From contig NZ_CP014342.1 of the NCBI RefSeq assembly GCF_001618685.1, positions 2,356,001 to 2,420,000 on the forward strand: a stretch of 64,000 nucleotides of DNA, in the 5' to 3' direction. Shown here piece by piece: positions 7,471 through 16,053 of this stretch (position 1 is its first letter; each line of letters opens with the position of its first letter). A program made the position numbers and the translations under genes. The DNA comes from Geobacillus subterraneus (lineage in GTDB: Bacteria > Bacillota > Bacilli > Bacillales > Anoxybacillaceae). The notes under the pieces are model-generated. The model searched no databases. It had not been told where the DNA came from and saw nothing but the letters and a program-made list of their open reading frames with translations.

Positions 7471-8676
7471 TCATGACGTCACCAGTTTGCCGGATTCCTC
7501 CGATTCCTGAACCATACGTTTCTTGAATGCCGAAACGATGACGAGAACAACCCCGACAAACGCCAGCCAACATAAGACGGAAACGGGTTCGTTCCATTGA
7601 AATGTCGGATCAAAGAAAAAGAGTTCCCGAAGCCCCTCGACCATGAAGCGCTGCGGCAGCCATGAATAAACCCAATCGCGGTAAAATGATGTCATCAATT
7701 CCGGCGCCATGGAAAGCAGTGGAGCGCCGAAGAACAAAAGAAGAATAAAAATCAGGATCCCTTTTAACCCAATCCAAGCGAACACGGCGCTTTCAATGGC
7801 AAAAAAGCTAAAAAAGGCAAGGGAAACAAACAGCGCCATATCTATAAATGAAGGGATATGAAATCCGATCGCATCCGCCATCCCGATAAGTCCAAATCCT
7901 GCGATCAGCGCCAGCAGCAGCCCAACAACCGTTTTCATCACCTGTGCAGCTAGCTTCTCGCGTCGATGGGCAAACGCGCGTCGATCCATCGCTAAATGTA
8001 GCAGCGCCGCTGCAGCGAGGCTTGCCACCCAAATCGGCTGAACGAACGAAACAGGCGCATTGCCGTTGGCGCTGTGTGTGCCGACCGCGTGAATGACGGC
8101 CGTCTCTTTCTCAACAGGCGAGGCGAGAAGAGCAGCCTGTTCAACCGTCACCATTCCCCCTTTTTTAGCCATCGCTTGCAACAATTGTTGGCGCACGTTG
8201 GCATTGATATGGTCCGCCGCTTGATTCAAGATTTGCTGCACGATGGCAGACGCTGCGGCATTCATTCCTTGATTGACGACGATTTTCACTTTTGGGGCAG
8301 AAGGACGGGGCGTCTGCAGGGACGCTACTTTCTTGCTGAAATCTTTTGGAATGATGAGAGCGCCATAATAGTGTTGCTTATCCATTCCTTTTTTCGCTTT
8401 GTTCTCGCTGTCAACTTGCATCCAATCAATTGGGGGGTGATCCTTTCCAGCTGCATTCGATTTCGCCATGTTTTGGATGGCTTGTTCAATGTTCTTCCCC
8501 ATGTTGATCGGGGGCTGATTCGGCAATTGCACCCCTTCGTCCTCGTTGACAAACGCAACGGGAAGCTTTTGCGGCTTCGGATGCACGGTTGGAACAAGAA
8601 CAAGAGAGAAAATCAATACTACAATGGCCACCATGACAGGCGACAAGGCCACCCACTTACTTCTCAAAATGCTCAT
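7471..8676 (-). CDS. YhgE/Pip-type ABC-2 membrane exporter
   Basis: About 401 residues. After MSILRSKWVALSP comes a first membrane helix (VMVAIVVLIFSLVLVPTV). A large extracytoplasmic domain follows with VAFVNEDEGVQL, GALIIPKDFSKK and IVVNQGMNAAASAIVQQILN, the YhgE/Pip N-terminal family pattern. Five more helices lie in the last 190 residues. Such proteins export or translocate hydrophobic compounds. ATG 8676 is preceded by AGGAGGAAAGGTGC; the longer frame to 8742 would run across the operator and is rejected. It is the first gene of the TetR-controlled unit. Confidence 0.82.
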   Translation of the reverse strand: MSILRSKWVALSPVMVAIVVLIFSLVLVPTVHPKPQKLPVAFVNEDEGVQLPNQPPINMGKNIEQAIQNMAKSNAAGKDHPPIDWMQVDSENKAKKGMDKQHYYGALIIPKDFSKKVASLQTPRPSAPKVKIVVNQGMNAAASAIVQQILNQAADHINANVRQQLLQAMAKKGGMVTVEQAALLASPVEKETAVIHAVGTHSANGNAPVSFVQPIWVASLAAAALLHLAMDRRAFAHRREKLAAQVMKTVVGLLLALIAGFGLIGMADAIGFHIPSFIDMALFVSLAFFSFFAIESAVFAWIGLKGILIFILLLFFGAPLLSMAPELMTSFYRDWVYSWLPQRFMVEGLRELFFFDPTFQWNEPVSVLCWLAFVGVVLVIVSAFKKRMVQESEESGKLVTS

Positions 8677-8705
8677 GCACCTTTCCTCCTTCTTGAAATA
8701 AAATA

Positions 8706-8721
8706 GTGAGTAATCACTCAC
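8706..8721. promoter_or_regulatory. Palindromic operator 1 (probable TetR site)
   Basis: GTGAGTAATCACTCAC has perfect 6-base arms around AATC, 30 bases upstream of the yhgE start and just downstream of a plausible -10 (TATACT on the reverse strand). Confidence 0.75.
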
Positions 8722-8755
8722 AAAAAGTATAAAACAGGACAAACGTGTTTTTAAA

Positions 8756-8771
8756 GTGAGTAATCACTCGC
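8756..8771. promoter_or_regulatory. Palindromic operator 2 (probable TetR site)
   Basis: GTGAGTAATCACTCGC differs from operator 1 by one base and lies exactly 50 bases from it, placing the promoter between the two sites. Confidence 0.7.
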
Positions 8772-8813
8772 AAAACAAATTTTTTGAGCTGCCGAACTGT
8801 CGGCAGCCCCTTC

Positions 8814-9329
8814 CTAGTTCATCGTTTGAATGTCTTGCCAGCCGTAGCACCACTCCGATAACACTGTTCCGCCGATTTCCACCCTTTCCTCGGCCAGTTT
8901 TTCACCGCCAAGCCGTTCGTAGAAACCGCGCGACGGATTGGCGGCAAGCACCCAGACGACGAGCGAATGAATGCCTTTTTGCGCCAAGTCGCGGGCCAAG
9001 GCTTGCACAAGCCGCCGTCCCCATCCTTTTCCTTGGGCCTCTTTGAGCAAATACACCGCGTACAGCTCCCCGTCATATCGGGCCGCTGGGCCGTCGCTCG
9101 CCCGGTTTCGTCCGCCGGAGATGAATCCAACGACGCGCCCGTGTTCCTCGGCGACAAACACGGAATGGTCCGCTTGGCTGAGCCCCTTCTCCCATAACGC
9201 TTGTTTTTCTTCCACTGCCAACGTCTCCAAGTACGCGTCCGGCACGATGCCGCTATACGTCGTCTTCCAACTTTCGACGTGGACCGAAGCGATGGCCAGT
9301 GCGTCGACCCATGTGGCTTTACGGATCAT
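8814..9329 (-). CDS. GNAT-family N-acetyltransferase
   Basis: The 171-residue protein starts MIRKATWVDALAIASVHVES, a usual GNAT opening, and has the acetyl-CoA binding segment LLKEAQGKGWGRRLVQALA plus ANPSRGFYERLGGE in the C-terminal half. GNAT enzymes acetylate amines; the substrate cannot be read from sequence. ATG 9329 follows AAAGGGGAAAAACG. A much longer open frame (to 9896) runs through it but enters the opposite frame of the peptidase gene and is not coding. The gene is alone; no operon partner is obvious. Confidence 0.85.
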   Translation of the reverse strand: MIRKATWVDALAIASVHVESWKTTYSGIVPDAYLETLAVEEKQALWEKGLSQADHSVFVAEEHGRVVGFISGGRNRASDGPAARYDGELYAVYLLKEAQGKGWGRRLVQALARDLAQKGIHSLVVWVLAANPSRGFYERLGGEKLAEERVEIGGTVLSEWCYGWQDIQTMN

Positions 9330-9369
9330 CGTTTTCCCCCTTTTCCCCAGTTTGATAGAAGTTTTCAAA

Positions 9370-9505
9370 TTGAACGCTCTCCCACCTACGCTTGAGCTTT
9401 GAGGTGAGAGATTGTTGGAAACACCCGCCCCACAGCAGGCTGTCAACCAAGCCATCCCCGCCCAACACGTGGAAGTGGGGGTCTTCTCGGCGCGAGATGA
9501 TAAAG
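9370..9505. other. Hairpin-bounded non-coding segment, possibly an insertion-sequence remnant
   Basis: The region between the GNAT gene and the oligopeptidase gene holds a strong hairpin (CTCTCCCACCT / AGGTGAGAG at about 9379-9411) and a second small hairpin TCTCGGCGCGAGA near 9484-9496. No reading frame is sensible. The CCCACCT stem resembles that of the element at 18.1 kb, which suggests a related IS200/IS605-type end, but the rest differs. Confidence 0.35.
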
Positions 9506-9509
9506 AAAA

Positions 9510-9531
9510 GCAGGGCGGTGCTGTTCCCGCC
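9510..9531 (-). terminator. Weak terminator after the M3 peptidase gene
   Basis: On the reverse strand GGGCGG and CCGCCC form a short stem followed by TGCTTTTCTTT. Confidence 0.5.
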
Positions 9532-9549
9532 CGCCTTCTTTGCTTCTTT

Positions 9550-11244
9550 TTACAAGGCTTTGTCATCGACACTGTCCAGCCACCGTTCGATATGGCCGGC
9601 GACTGAAGCGACCGCCCCGTCGGCAAACGGCGACTGGAGGTTGGCGCATTGGACGAGCTCGGTAAACGGCCGGCTGCCGCCCAATCGGCAAAGCGCCACA
9701 TAGTCGCGCCACGCCGCAGCCCGGTCGTCTTGCGCCCGCTTCCAAAACTGGAACGCGCACACTTGCGCAAGCGTGTAGTCAATGTAATAAAACGGGTCGG
9801 TGTAAATATGCCCTTGCCGCTGCCAAAAGCCGCCCCGTTCAAGGTAATCGTGGCCGTCGTAATCCCTTGTCGGCAAATACACGTTCTCAATGTCACGCCA
9901 TGTTTTCTTCCGCTCGGCCGGCGTCATATCCGGGTTCTCGTAGACCGCGTGCTGAAATTCATCGACCGCCACGCCGTACGGCAAAAACAAGAGCGCGTCG
10001 CTCAAATGGGCGAACCGGTATTTGTCGGCGTCGTCGGCGAAAAACAGCTCCATCCACGGCCAGGTGAAAAACTCCATGCTCATCGAATGGATTTCACACG
10101 CCTCAAGCGTCGGCCAGTTGTATTCCGGAATGTCGTAATGACGGCTTTCATACACTTGGAACGCATGTCCGGCTTCATGGGTCAATACGTCAATGTCGCC
10201 GGATGTGCCGGTAAAGTTCGAGAAAATAAACGGCGCCTTGTAATCATCGATATACGTGCAATAGCCGCCGCCCGCCTTCCCTTTTTTGGCGACGAGGTCC
10301 ATCAATTCGTGTTCGACCATATAGCGGAAAAACGCGCCGGTTTCCGGCGACAGCTCTTCATACATGCGCCGGCCGTTGTCGACGATCCAAGCGGCGTCCC
10401 CTTTTGGCGCCGGGTTGCCGCTTGGGAACATGAACGGCTCATCATAATACGTAAGCCGGTCGACCTGAATCCGCTGCCGCTGGCGCTCGCGCAGCTTGGC
10501 GGCGAGCGGGACGATGTGCGTTTTCACTTGCCGGCGGAAGTTGGCAACCATCTCGGCATTGTAATCGGTCCGGCCTAAACGGGCATAACCGAGCTCGACA
10601 AAATTTTTGAACCCCAGCTTCTCGGCGATCGCCGTGCGGACATGGACGAGCTCATCGTACAGCTCATCAAGCTCTTTTTCATGATCGGTGAAAAACGAAA
10701 ACCTTGCTTCGCTCGCCCGTTTGCGCATCGAGCGATCCGGCGATTCGACGAACGGCTGCAGCTGGGCAAGCGTCCGCTCTTCGCCTTCAAACATGATTTT
10801 TGCCGATGCGATGAGCTTCGTATATTCGCTCGCCAGCTTGTTTTCTTTTTGCAAGTCTTCCATCACTGCCGGAGCGTACGTTTTCAGCTGCGTTTCCGCT
10901 AAGGCAAACAGCTGCGCGCCCCACGTTTTTTCGAGCTCAGCGCGAAACGGCGACTCGACAAGGGCGCGGTAATAATCGTTGATGAGCCCTTTGACGACCG
11001 GTTCCGTTTCATCAAAAAAGTCTTGTTCTTTCTTATAGAACTCATCGTTTGTATCGATCGTATGGCGGATATGACAAAGGTTCGCCATCGTGCTGTAGCG
11101 GCGGCGCAGTTCGTTGACCCGTTTCATCGCCTCGTGCTGCCCGGCAGCGCTCCCGGCGCGGCGGAACGCATCGAGCGCCTCCTGAAACGATGCCTGCAGC
11201 TGATCCATGTCGGGCCGCTCATAATGAAATGCGGAAAATTTCAA
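9550..11244 (-). CDS. M3-family oligoendopeptidase (PepF-like)
   Basis: A zinc metallopeptidase of 564 residues, the usual size, that degrades short peptides in the cytoplasm. LTHEAGHAFQVYESR carries the HExxH zinc site, and the following LEACEIHSMSMEFF gives the third ligand glutamate. The C-terminal segment YIDYTLAQVCAFQFWKRA is typical of this subgroup. I place the start at TTG 11244 (LKFSAFHYERPDM) because AAGGGATTGG precedes it and the family begins with KFxxFxYxRPD. The open frame up to 11334 adds 30 residues of no clear homology. No cofactor or operon partner is visible. Confidence 0.85.
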   Translation of the reverse strand: MKFSAFHYERPDMDQLQASFQEALDAFRRAGSAAGQHEAMKRVNELRRRYSTMANLCHIRHTIDTNDEFYKKEQDFFDETEPVVKGLINDYYRALVESPFRAELEKTWGAQLFALAETQLKTYAPAVMEDLQKENKLASEYTKLIASAKIMFEGEERTLAQLQPFVESPDRSMRKRASEARFSFFTDHEKELDELYDELVHVRTAIAEKLGFKNFVELGYARLGRTDYNAEMVANFRRQVKTHIVPLAAKLRERQRQRIQVDRLTYYDEPFMFPSGNPAPKGDAAWIVDNGRRMYEELSPETGAFFRYMVEHELMDLVAKKGKAGGGYCTYIDDYKAPFIFSNFTGTSGDIDVLTHEAGHAFQVYESRHYDIPEYNWPTLEACEIHSMSMEFFTWPWMELFFADDADKYRFAHLSDALLFLPYGVAVDEFQHAVYENPDMTPAERKKTWRDIENVYLPTRDYDGHDYLERGGFWQRQGHIYTDPFYYIDYTLAQVCAFQFWKRAQDDRAAAWRDYVALCRLGGSRPFTELVQCANLQSPFADGAVASVAGHIERWLDSVDDKAL

Positions 11245-11533
11245 GCCAATCCCTTCTTTCTTTATTTTTTCGCCAAACACGGCGGCAATTTCTTCTTTTG
11301 CTTCAACCAATTGCTTATTCGCCGTTTGTCGCAAAAATCCTTCTCATTGCCAACTTTCTGAATATAATTCCATTTTATTGCATGTTTCAGAAGTGAGGCA
11401 ACTATGCTGTCGCCGTCCAAATGCTACGTTATTTTCTCCAAAAACATAACGATCGCCAATTTTTTTCGCACGCCCGGAGGTCGCGGCAACAGACGGAAGA
11501 CCTACACGCTTAACCTTATTTCAGAAAAATATA

Positions 11534-11562
11534 TTGACGTTTTTTGTCGAATCGGGTAAGAT
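11534..11562 (+). promoter_or_regulatory. SigA-type promoter of the lysine riboswitch transcript
   Basis: TTGACG (11534) and TAAGAT (11557) are separated by 17 bases, about 40 bases before the aptamer. Confidence 0.7.
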
Positions 11563-11600
11563 AATGTCGGCAACGATATCCCCCTCTCCACTTCAATGGG

Positions 11601-11770
11601 ATAGAGGTTGCGATGGGTAAAAGTAGTTTCGCTGAGGCCGGAGCGCTGATGAAGCGGAATGAAAGGATTCATCGCCGAAGTTTGCGGCGCGCTCCGGCGG
11701 CGCAAGCTGGGCCTGCGGCCGAACAGACGCAGGACTGCCATCGTTCTAAGGCGATGGAGCGCTATCGCAT
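11601..11770 (+). ncRNA. Lysine riboswitch (L box)
   Basis: The leader has the conserved L-box blocks in order: GATAGAGGTTGCGA at the 5' side of P1, a GCCGAAG segment, GCTGGGCCTGCGG with CAGGACTGCCA in the P4/P5 region, and GGCGATGGAGCGCTATC closing P1. It precedes a permease gene and ends in an intrinsic terminator, so lysine binding would switch transcription off. B. subtilis yvsH has the same arrangement. Confidence 0.9.
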
Positions 11771-11793
11771 TCAGTTGGATGCGGATGTGTCAT

Positions 11794-11825
11794 GCACCCG
11801 TTGAAACGATAAGGGTGCTTTTTTA
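11794..11825 (+). terminator. Riboswitch expression-platform terminator
   Basis: GCACCC / GGGTGC stem followed by eight T, between the L box and the permease start. Confidence 0.85.
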
Positions 11826-11860
11826 TTGTTTATCTTTGGTGAAGAAAGGAGTTTTCCATC

Positions 11861-13285
11861 TTGAATAACAACCGGCAACTCGGATTTTGGGTGTTAACGG
11901 CGTTAGTCGTTGGCAATATGGTCGGATCCGGCATTTTTATGCTGCCGCGCTCATTGGCAGAGGCGGCGAACCCGATTGGCGTCATGTTCGCCTGGCTATT
12001 GACCGGCGTCGGCGTGTTAATGACGGCGCTTGTGTTTGGCAACTTGGCGATCCGCAAGCCGAACTTGGGCGGCGGGCCGCAAATTTACGCGAAGGAGCTG
12101 TTTCCGAAAGGTTCGAACTTGTCGATTTTATCCGGTTTTATGTCGTCGTGGGGCTATTGGGTCGGCAACTTTGCCGGCAATGTCGCCATCATCACGACGT
12201 TTGCGAGCTACTTGTCGACATTTTTCCCTGTATTAACGAGCGACAAAACCGTTCTCACGATGGGCTCGTTTACGCTAAAGCTTGGGAATTTGCTTACCTT
12301 TCTCGTCTGCACGGCGCTTCTTTGGGTGATGCACGCCATTATTTTGCGCGGCGTAGAAGATGCCGGCAAGTTGAATTTCGCGGCGACAGCGGCGAAAGTG
12401 CTCGGCTTTTTCCTGTTTATTGTCATTGCCTTATTCGCTTTTGACAGAGCGATCGTCGGTCCGCTTGATGCCCCGCGTTATGACGGAGACGGACAGCCGC
12501 TCGGCCTGCTTGGACAAATTAACAACGCCGCGTTAGCGACGCTTTGGGCGTTTGTCGGTGTTGAATCGGCGATGGTGTTCGCTTCGCGGGCGCGCAAACA
12601 GGCGGATGTGAAGCGGGCGACGATCGCCGGTCTTTTGATCGCTTTGGCCATTTATATTGGCATCAGCTTTTTGGTAATGGGCGTCTTGCCGCAAGACAAG
12701 CTCATTCAATCGGAGAAGCCGCTCGTTGATGCCATTGTCGCCATCGTCGGCCCGGGCGGCGGCTACGTGCTTGCTGGTCTTGGTCTCATCAGCTTGCTCG
12801 GTTCGACGCTCGGCTGGATTTTGTTGAGCGCAGAAGTGCCGTACCAGGCGGCGAAACAAGGGCTGTTTCTGCCGGCCTTTTTGAAAGAAAACAAGAAAAA
12901 CGTGCCAAGCTTCTCGTTGACGCTATCGAATGCATTGGCCCAGCTGTTCATTTTCTCGACCATTTCCCATTCGATGGCGGCAGCGTTCGACTTTGTCATT
13001 TACATCGCTACGCTCGCCTATCTCGTTCCGTATTTGATCGCCTCTGTCTTCCAGCTGAAACTCGTGCTCACCGGGGAAACGTATGGGGCAGCGCACGGAC
13101 GGCTGGCTGACGGCGTGATCGCTGCTTTGGCGACCGTCTACTCCGTCTGGGTCGTCATCGCTGGCACAGCGGACATGAAAACGTTCCTGCTCGGCGTCGC
13201 CTTGCTGGCCAGCGGCGTGATCTTCTACCCGCAAGTGAAAAAAGCGGCGCAGCAAACAAACGAAAAAGAAAAATTATCAGCGTAA
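11861..13285 (+). CDS. yvsH: Lysine-responsive APC amino acid permease (YvsH-like)
   Basis: A 474-residue membrane protein with about 12 helices, of the basic amino acid/polyamine antiporter branch of the APC superfamily. The first helix region ALVVGNMVGSGIFMLP has the GSGIF substrate-binding loop of the family, and LWAFVGVESAMVFASRAR is the equivalent helix-6 motif. The lysine riboswitch in front implies that it carries lysine or a lysine-related amino acid and is made when lysine is scarce. The start is TTG 11861 with AAAGGAG nine bases upstream. A terminator follows the stop. Confidence 0.88.
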   Translation: MNNNRQLGFWVLTALVVGNMVGSGIFMLPRSLAEAANPIGVMFAWLLTGVGVLMTALVFGNLAIRKPNLGGGPQIYAKELFPKGSNLSILSGFMSSWGYWVGNFAGNVAIITTFASYLSTFFPVLTSDKTVLTMGSFTLKLGNLLTFLVCTALLWVMHAIILRGVEDAGKLNFAATAAKVLGFFLFIVIALFAFDRAIVGPLDAPRYDGDGQPLGLLGQINNAALATLWAFVGVESAMVFASRARKQADVKRATIAGLLIALAIYIGISFLVMGVLPQDKLIQSEKPLVDAIVAIVGPGGGYVLAGLGLISLLGSTLGWILLSAEVPYQAAKQGLFLPAFLKENKKNVPSFSLTLSNALAQLFIFSTISHSMAAAFDFVIYIATLAYLVPYLIASVFQLKLVLTGETYGAAHGRLADGVIAALATVYSVWVVIAGTADMKTFLLGVALLASGVIFYPQVKKAAQQTNEKEKLSA

Positions 13286-13293
13286 CAAACACC

Positions 13294-13325
13294 GAACGTC
13301 CTTCAACGGGACGTTCGTTTTTTTA
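13294..13325 (+). terminator. Terminator after the lysine permease gene
   Basis: GAACGTCC / GGGACGTTC stem followed by GTTTTTTT. Confidence 0.85.
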
Positions 13326-13403
13326 TTGCCGGCAGGATTTTTCTTTCGAAACACGAAATAAGATACTATCCTAACTTTACTTTATGGAAAGAGGAGGTCG
13401 CTC

Positions 13404-15422
13404 ATGAACAATGGACAACCGCTGAAACACCGCGGCATGACTGTAGAAGATCTGCTTCGCCTCCGCTCGGTGCGCGATCCGCACTACGCGCCGGACGGAA
13501 CGCGCGGCGTGTTCGTGCAAAAATCGATCGATGAGGAAAAACAATACCGTTCCCATCTATACATATGGACCGAAGGCGGCGCCGTCCGCCAGTGGACGTT
13601 CGGCCGCTGGCGCGACACGAGGCCGCGCTTTTCCCCGGACAGCAAAACGATCGCGTTTTTGTCCGACCGCTCCGGGCGCACACAGCTTTGGCTGTTGCCG
13701 GCTGACGGCGGCGAAGCGCGCCAGCTGACGTTTTTCAAAAACGGGGTGCGCGATTACGTTTGGACGCCGGACGGGGCGTTTCTCATCGCTTTGACAACGC
13801 TTGGCGACAACGAAACGATCGACGACCGGGAAGAGCCGGAAAAAAAGGAAACGAAGCCGGCTGACCTGAAACCGCGCGTGGTGGAGCGGCTCTACTACAA
13901 ATCAGACGCATCGGGTTTTCTTGACGGCAAACAGGCGGTGCTCGTGCGCATCGATGCAACGTCAGGAAAAGCGGAAGCGTTGACAAACCTCGAGGAAGAA
14001 ATCGGCTCATTTGCCGTTTCGCCAAACGGGCAGACGCTCGCCTTTGTCGCCAATCGGAACAATGATCCTGACACCATGTTTACGCGCGACATCATTTTGC
14101 TCGATCTCGAGAAAAAAACAGAAACGAACTTGACGAACGGATGCGGCACATTCGCCTCGCTCGCCTGGTCGCCGGACGGAATGAAGCTCGCGGCCATCGG
14201 CCATGATCTCGCTTATCTCGGAGCGACCATTCACCGTCTCTACGTCTTTGAACTAGAACGTCAAACGAAGCGGGTGCTGACCGCCGATTGGGACGTTCAT
14301 CTCGGCGATGCGATGGTCGGCGATACACACGCCGATGCAAAAGGCCCAGGCCCGGTTTGGAAACATGACGGAACCGGTGTATACGTCACCGCCTCGGAGC
14401 GCGGACGCGTCAACGTATTTTTCATCCCGCTTGACGGACCCGTCGTTCCGATCATCGAAGGGGACTTCCATGTATACGGCCTCGCCATCCATCCGAACGA
14501 ACAGCAGGCCGTTGCCGCGATTAGCGAGCCGACAGTGATTGGGGATTTATATGCCATCTCACTTGAAAGCGGCGCAAAAACGCGGCTCACCACGGTCAAT
14601 GAAGCGCTCGAGAACGAAGTCGCGCTCGCTGATGCCGAACCGTTTACCTACCAATCAACAGACGGTTCGGACATTCAAGGTTGGGTCATGAAGCCGCCCG
14701 GGCTTGGCGGCGGAGAAAAAGCACCGCTTATCGTCGAAATTCATGGCGGCCCGCATACAATGTACGGATTTACGTTTTTCCATGAATTTCAGCTGCTCGC
14801 TTCTTCCGGCTATGCTGTGCTGTTTACGAATCCGCGCGGAAGCCATGGATACGGCCAACCGTTTGTCAATGCAGTGCGCGGCGATTACGGCGGCATGGAT
14901 TATGAAGACATTATGGCCGGCGTCGACGCCGCCATCAAGCAGTTCGCCTTTATTGACGAGACACGTCTTGGCGTTACCGGCGGCAGCTACGGCGGATTTA
15001 TGACGAACTGGATCGTCGGGCACACCGACCGCTTCCGAGCCGCCGTCACCCAGCGCTCGATTTCCAACTGGCTCAGCTTCGCCGGCGTGAGCGACATCGG
15101 CTACTTTTTCACGAAATGGGAAGTTGGGTGCGACGTCTGGGAAGACGCCGAGCGGCTTTGGCATCATTCGCCGCTCAAATACGTCCAACATGTGCGCACG
15201 CCGCTCTTAATTTTGCATAGCGAGCATGACTATCGCTGCCCGATCGAGCAGGCGGAACAGTTGTTTATCGCATTGAAACAACTCGGGCGGGAAACGAAAC
15301 TTGTCCGCTTCCCCGATGCCAATCACGATTTGTCGCGCACCGGCAACCCGGCACTTCGCCTCGAACGGCTTCGCCAAATCGTCGGTTGGTTTGATCATTA
15401 TTTGAAAGGACCACTGGATTAA
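13404..15422 (+). CDS. yuxL: S9-family acylaminoacyl peptidase (YuxL-like)
   Basis: A prolyl-oligopeptidase-family serine peptidase of 672 residues. The first 420 residues are WD40-like beta-propeller repeats (YAPDGTRGVFV, FSPDSKTIAFLSDRSG, WSPDGMKLAAIG). The last 250 form an alpha/beta hydrolase with the nucleophile in VTGGSYGGFMTNW, the aspartate in LHSEHDYRCP and the histidine in PDANHDLSR, so the triad is complete. It removes acylated or short N-terminal residues from peptides in the cytoplasm. ATG 13404 follows GAGGAGGTCGCTC. The next gene starts 18 bases after the stop, probably co-transcribed. Confidence 0.87.
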   Translation: MNNGQPLKHRGMTVEDLLRLRSVRDPHYAPDGTRGVFVQKSIDEEKQYRSHLYIWTEGGAVRQWTFGRWRDTRPRFSPDSKTIAFLSDRSGRTQLWLLPADGGEARQLTFFKNGVRDYVWTPDGAFLIALTTLGDNETIDDREEPEKKETKPADLKPRVVERLYYKSDASGFLDGKQAVLVRIDATSGKAEALTNLEEEIGSFAVSPNGQTLAFVANRNNDPDTMFTRDIILLDLEKKTETNLTNGCGTFASLAWSPDGMKLAAIGHDLAYLGATIHRLYVFELERQTKRVLTADWDVHLGDAMVGDTHADAKGPGPVWKHDGTGVYVTASERGRVNVFFIPLDGPVVPIIEGDFHVYGLAIHPNEQQAVAAISEPTVIGDLYAISLESGAKTRLTTVNEALENEVALADAEPFTYQSTDGSDIQGWVMKPPGLGGGEKAPLIVEIHGGPHTMYGFTFFHEFQLLASSGYAVLFTNPRGSHGYGQPFVNAVRGDYGGMDYEDIMAGVDAAIKQFAFIDETRLGVTGGSYGGFMTNWIVGHTDRFRAAVTQRSISNWLSFAGVSDIGYFFTKWEVGCDVWEDAERLWHHSPLKYVQHVRTPLLILHSEHDYRCPIEQAEQLFIALKQLGRETKLVRFPDANHDLSRTGNPALRLERLRQIVGWFDHYLKGPLD

Positions 15423-15440
15423 TTTGAAAGGAGACGCGCC

Positions 15441-15992
15441 ATGCACGCCCTTGTCATCGGCGGGACAGGCATGTTGGCTGATGTGTCGCTTTGGCTTGTG
15501 CGGGAAGGATATGATGTGTCCGTCATCGCCCGCCGCTACGGACGGATGAAGCAGCTCATCGACCGCGCTGGACAAATGGCATCCATCAATCCGCTTCTTG
15601 TTGACTATCGCGATCAAGAAGCGCTTTGTTCCCTAATTTCCCGGGCCGTCCAAAAAAACGGAACGTTTGCTCTAATCATTGCGTGGGTGCATACAGACGG
15701 AAACCAGGCGCTGTCCACTGTCATCAAAAAAAATAGCGGACATCCCGGCCCTTGGCGGTTGTTTCACGTGCTCGGCAGCCGCGCCGATCCAGCCGAGGCG
15801 AAATCGGAACTCTGTTTGCCTGTCGCTTGCCTTTATCGGCAAGTTCAGCTCGGTTTTGTCGTAGAAGAATACGGTTCGCGCTGGCTCACCCATCAAGAAA
15901 TCAGCGGCGGCGTCATTGATGCCATTCGGCGTGATGCGCCGTTTCATCTGGTCGGCACCCTAGATCAATCAGAGAAGAAGCGCCCGCGTTAA
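15441..15992 (+). CDS. NAD(P)-binding short-chain dehydrogenase-like protein
   Basis: A 183-residue protein with a Rossmann start, MHALVIGGTGMLADVSLWLVREGYDVSVIARR, and a possible nucleotide-binding acidic segment LLVDYRDQEAL. It is shorter than ordinary SDRs and lacks an evident YxxxK pair, so enzymatic activity is uncertain. It follows yuxL by 18 bases with its own AAAGGAG site and shares its terminator. Function not recognised. Confidence 0.7.
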   Translation: MHALVIGGTGMLADVSLWLVREGYDVSVIARRYGRMKQLIDRAGQMASINPLLVDYRDQEALCSLISRAVQKNGTFALIIAWVHTDGNQALSTVIKKNSGHPGPWRLFHVLGSRADPAEAKSELCLPVACLYRQVQLGFVVEEYGSRWLTHQEISGGVIDAIRRDAPFHLVGTLDQSEKKRPR

Positions 15993-15997
15993 CGGGA

Positions 15998-16034
15998 GGC
16001 GCCCGCTCGGGACGAACGAGAGGGCGCCTTGTCT
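15998..16034 (+). terminator. Terminator of the yuxL unit
   Basis: Long stem GGCGCCCGCTCG paired with CGAG-A-GGGCGCC, then TTGTCT. Confidence 0.7.
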
Positions 16035-16053
16035 CCCATTGCTGCGGATGATT

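Noticed and set aside
8789-8808. Hairpin GCTGCCGA / TCGGCAGC near the GNAT gene end considered as a terminator
   Set aside because: The T-run lies on the wrong side for either gene direction, so it is not a standard intrinsic terminator.
8814-9896. A 360-codon open frame on the reverse strand
   Set aside because: Only the last 171 codons encode a protein (GNAT) with a ribosome site; the upstream part lies in another frame of the M3 peptidase gene and is low-quality sequence.
12533-13255. Long reverse-strand frames inside the lysine permease gene
   Set aside because: They are antisense shadows with poor starts; the + strand protein has clear family motifs throughout.
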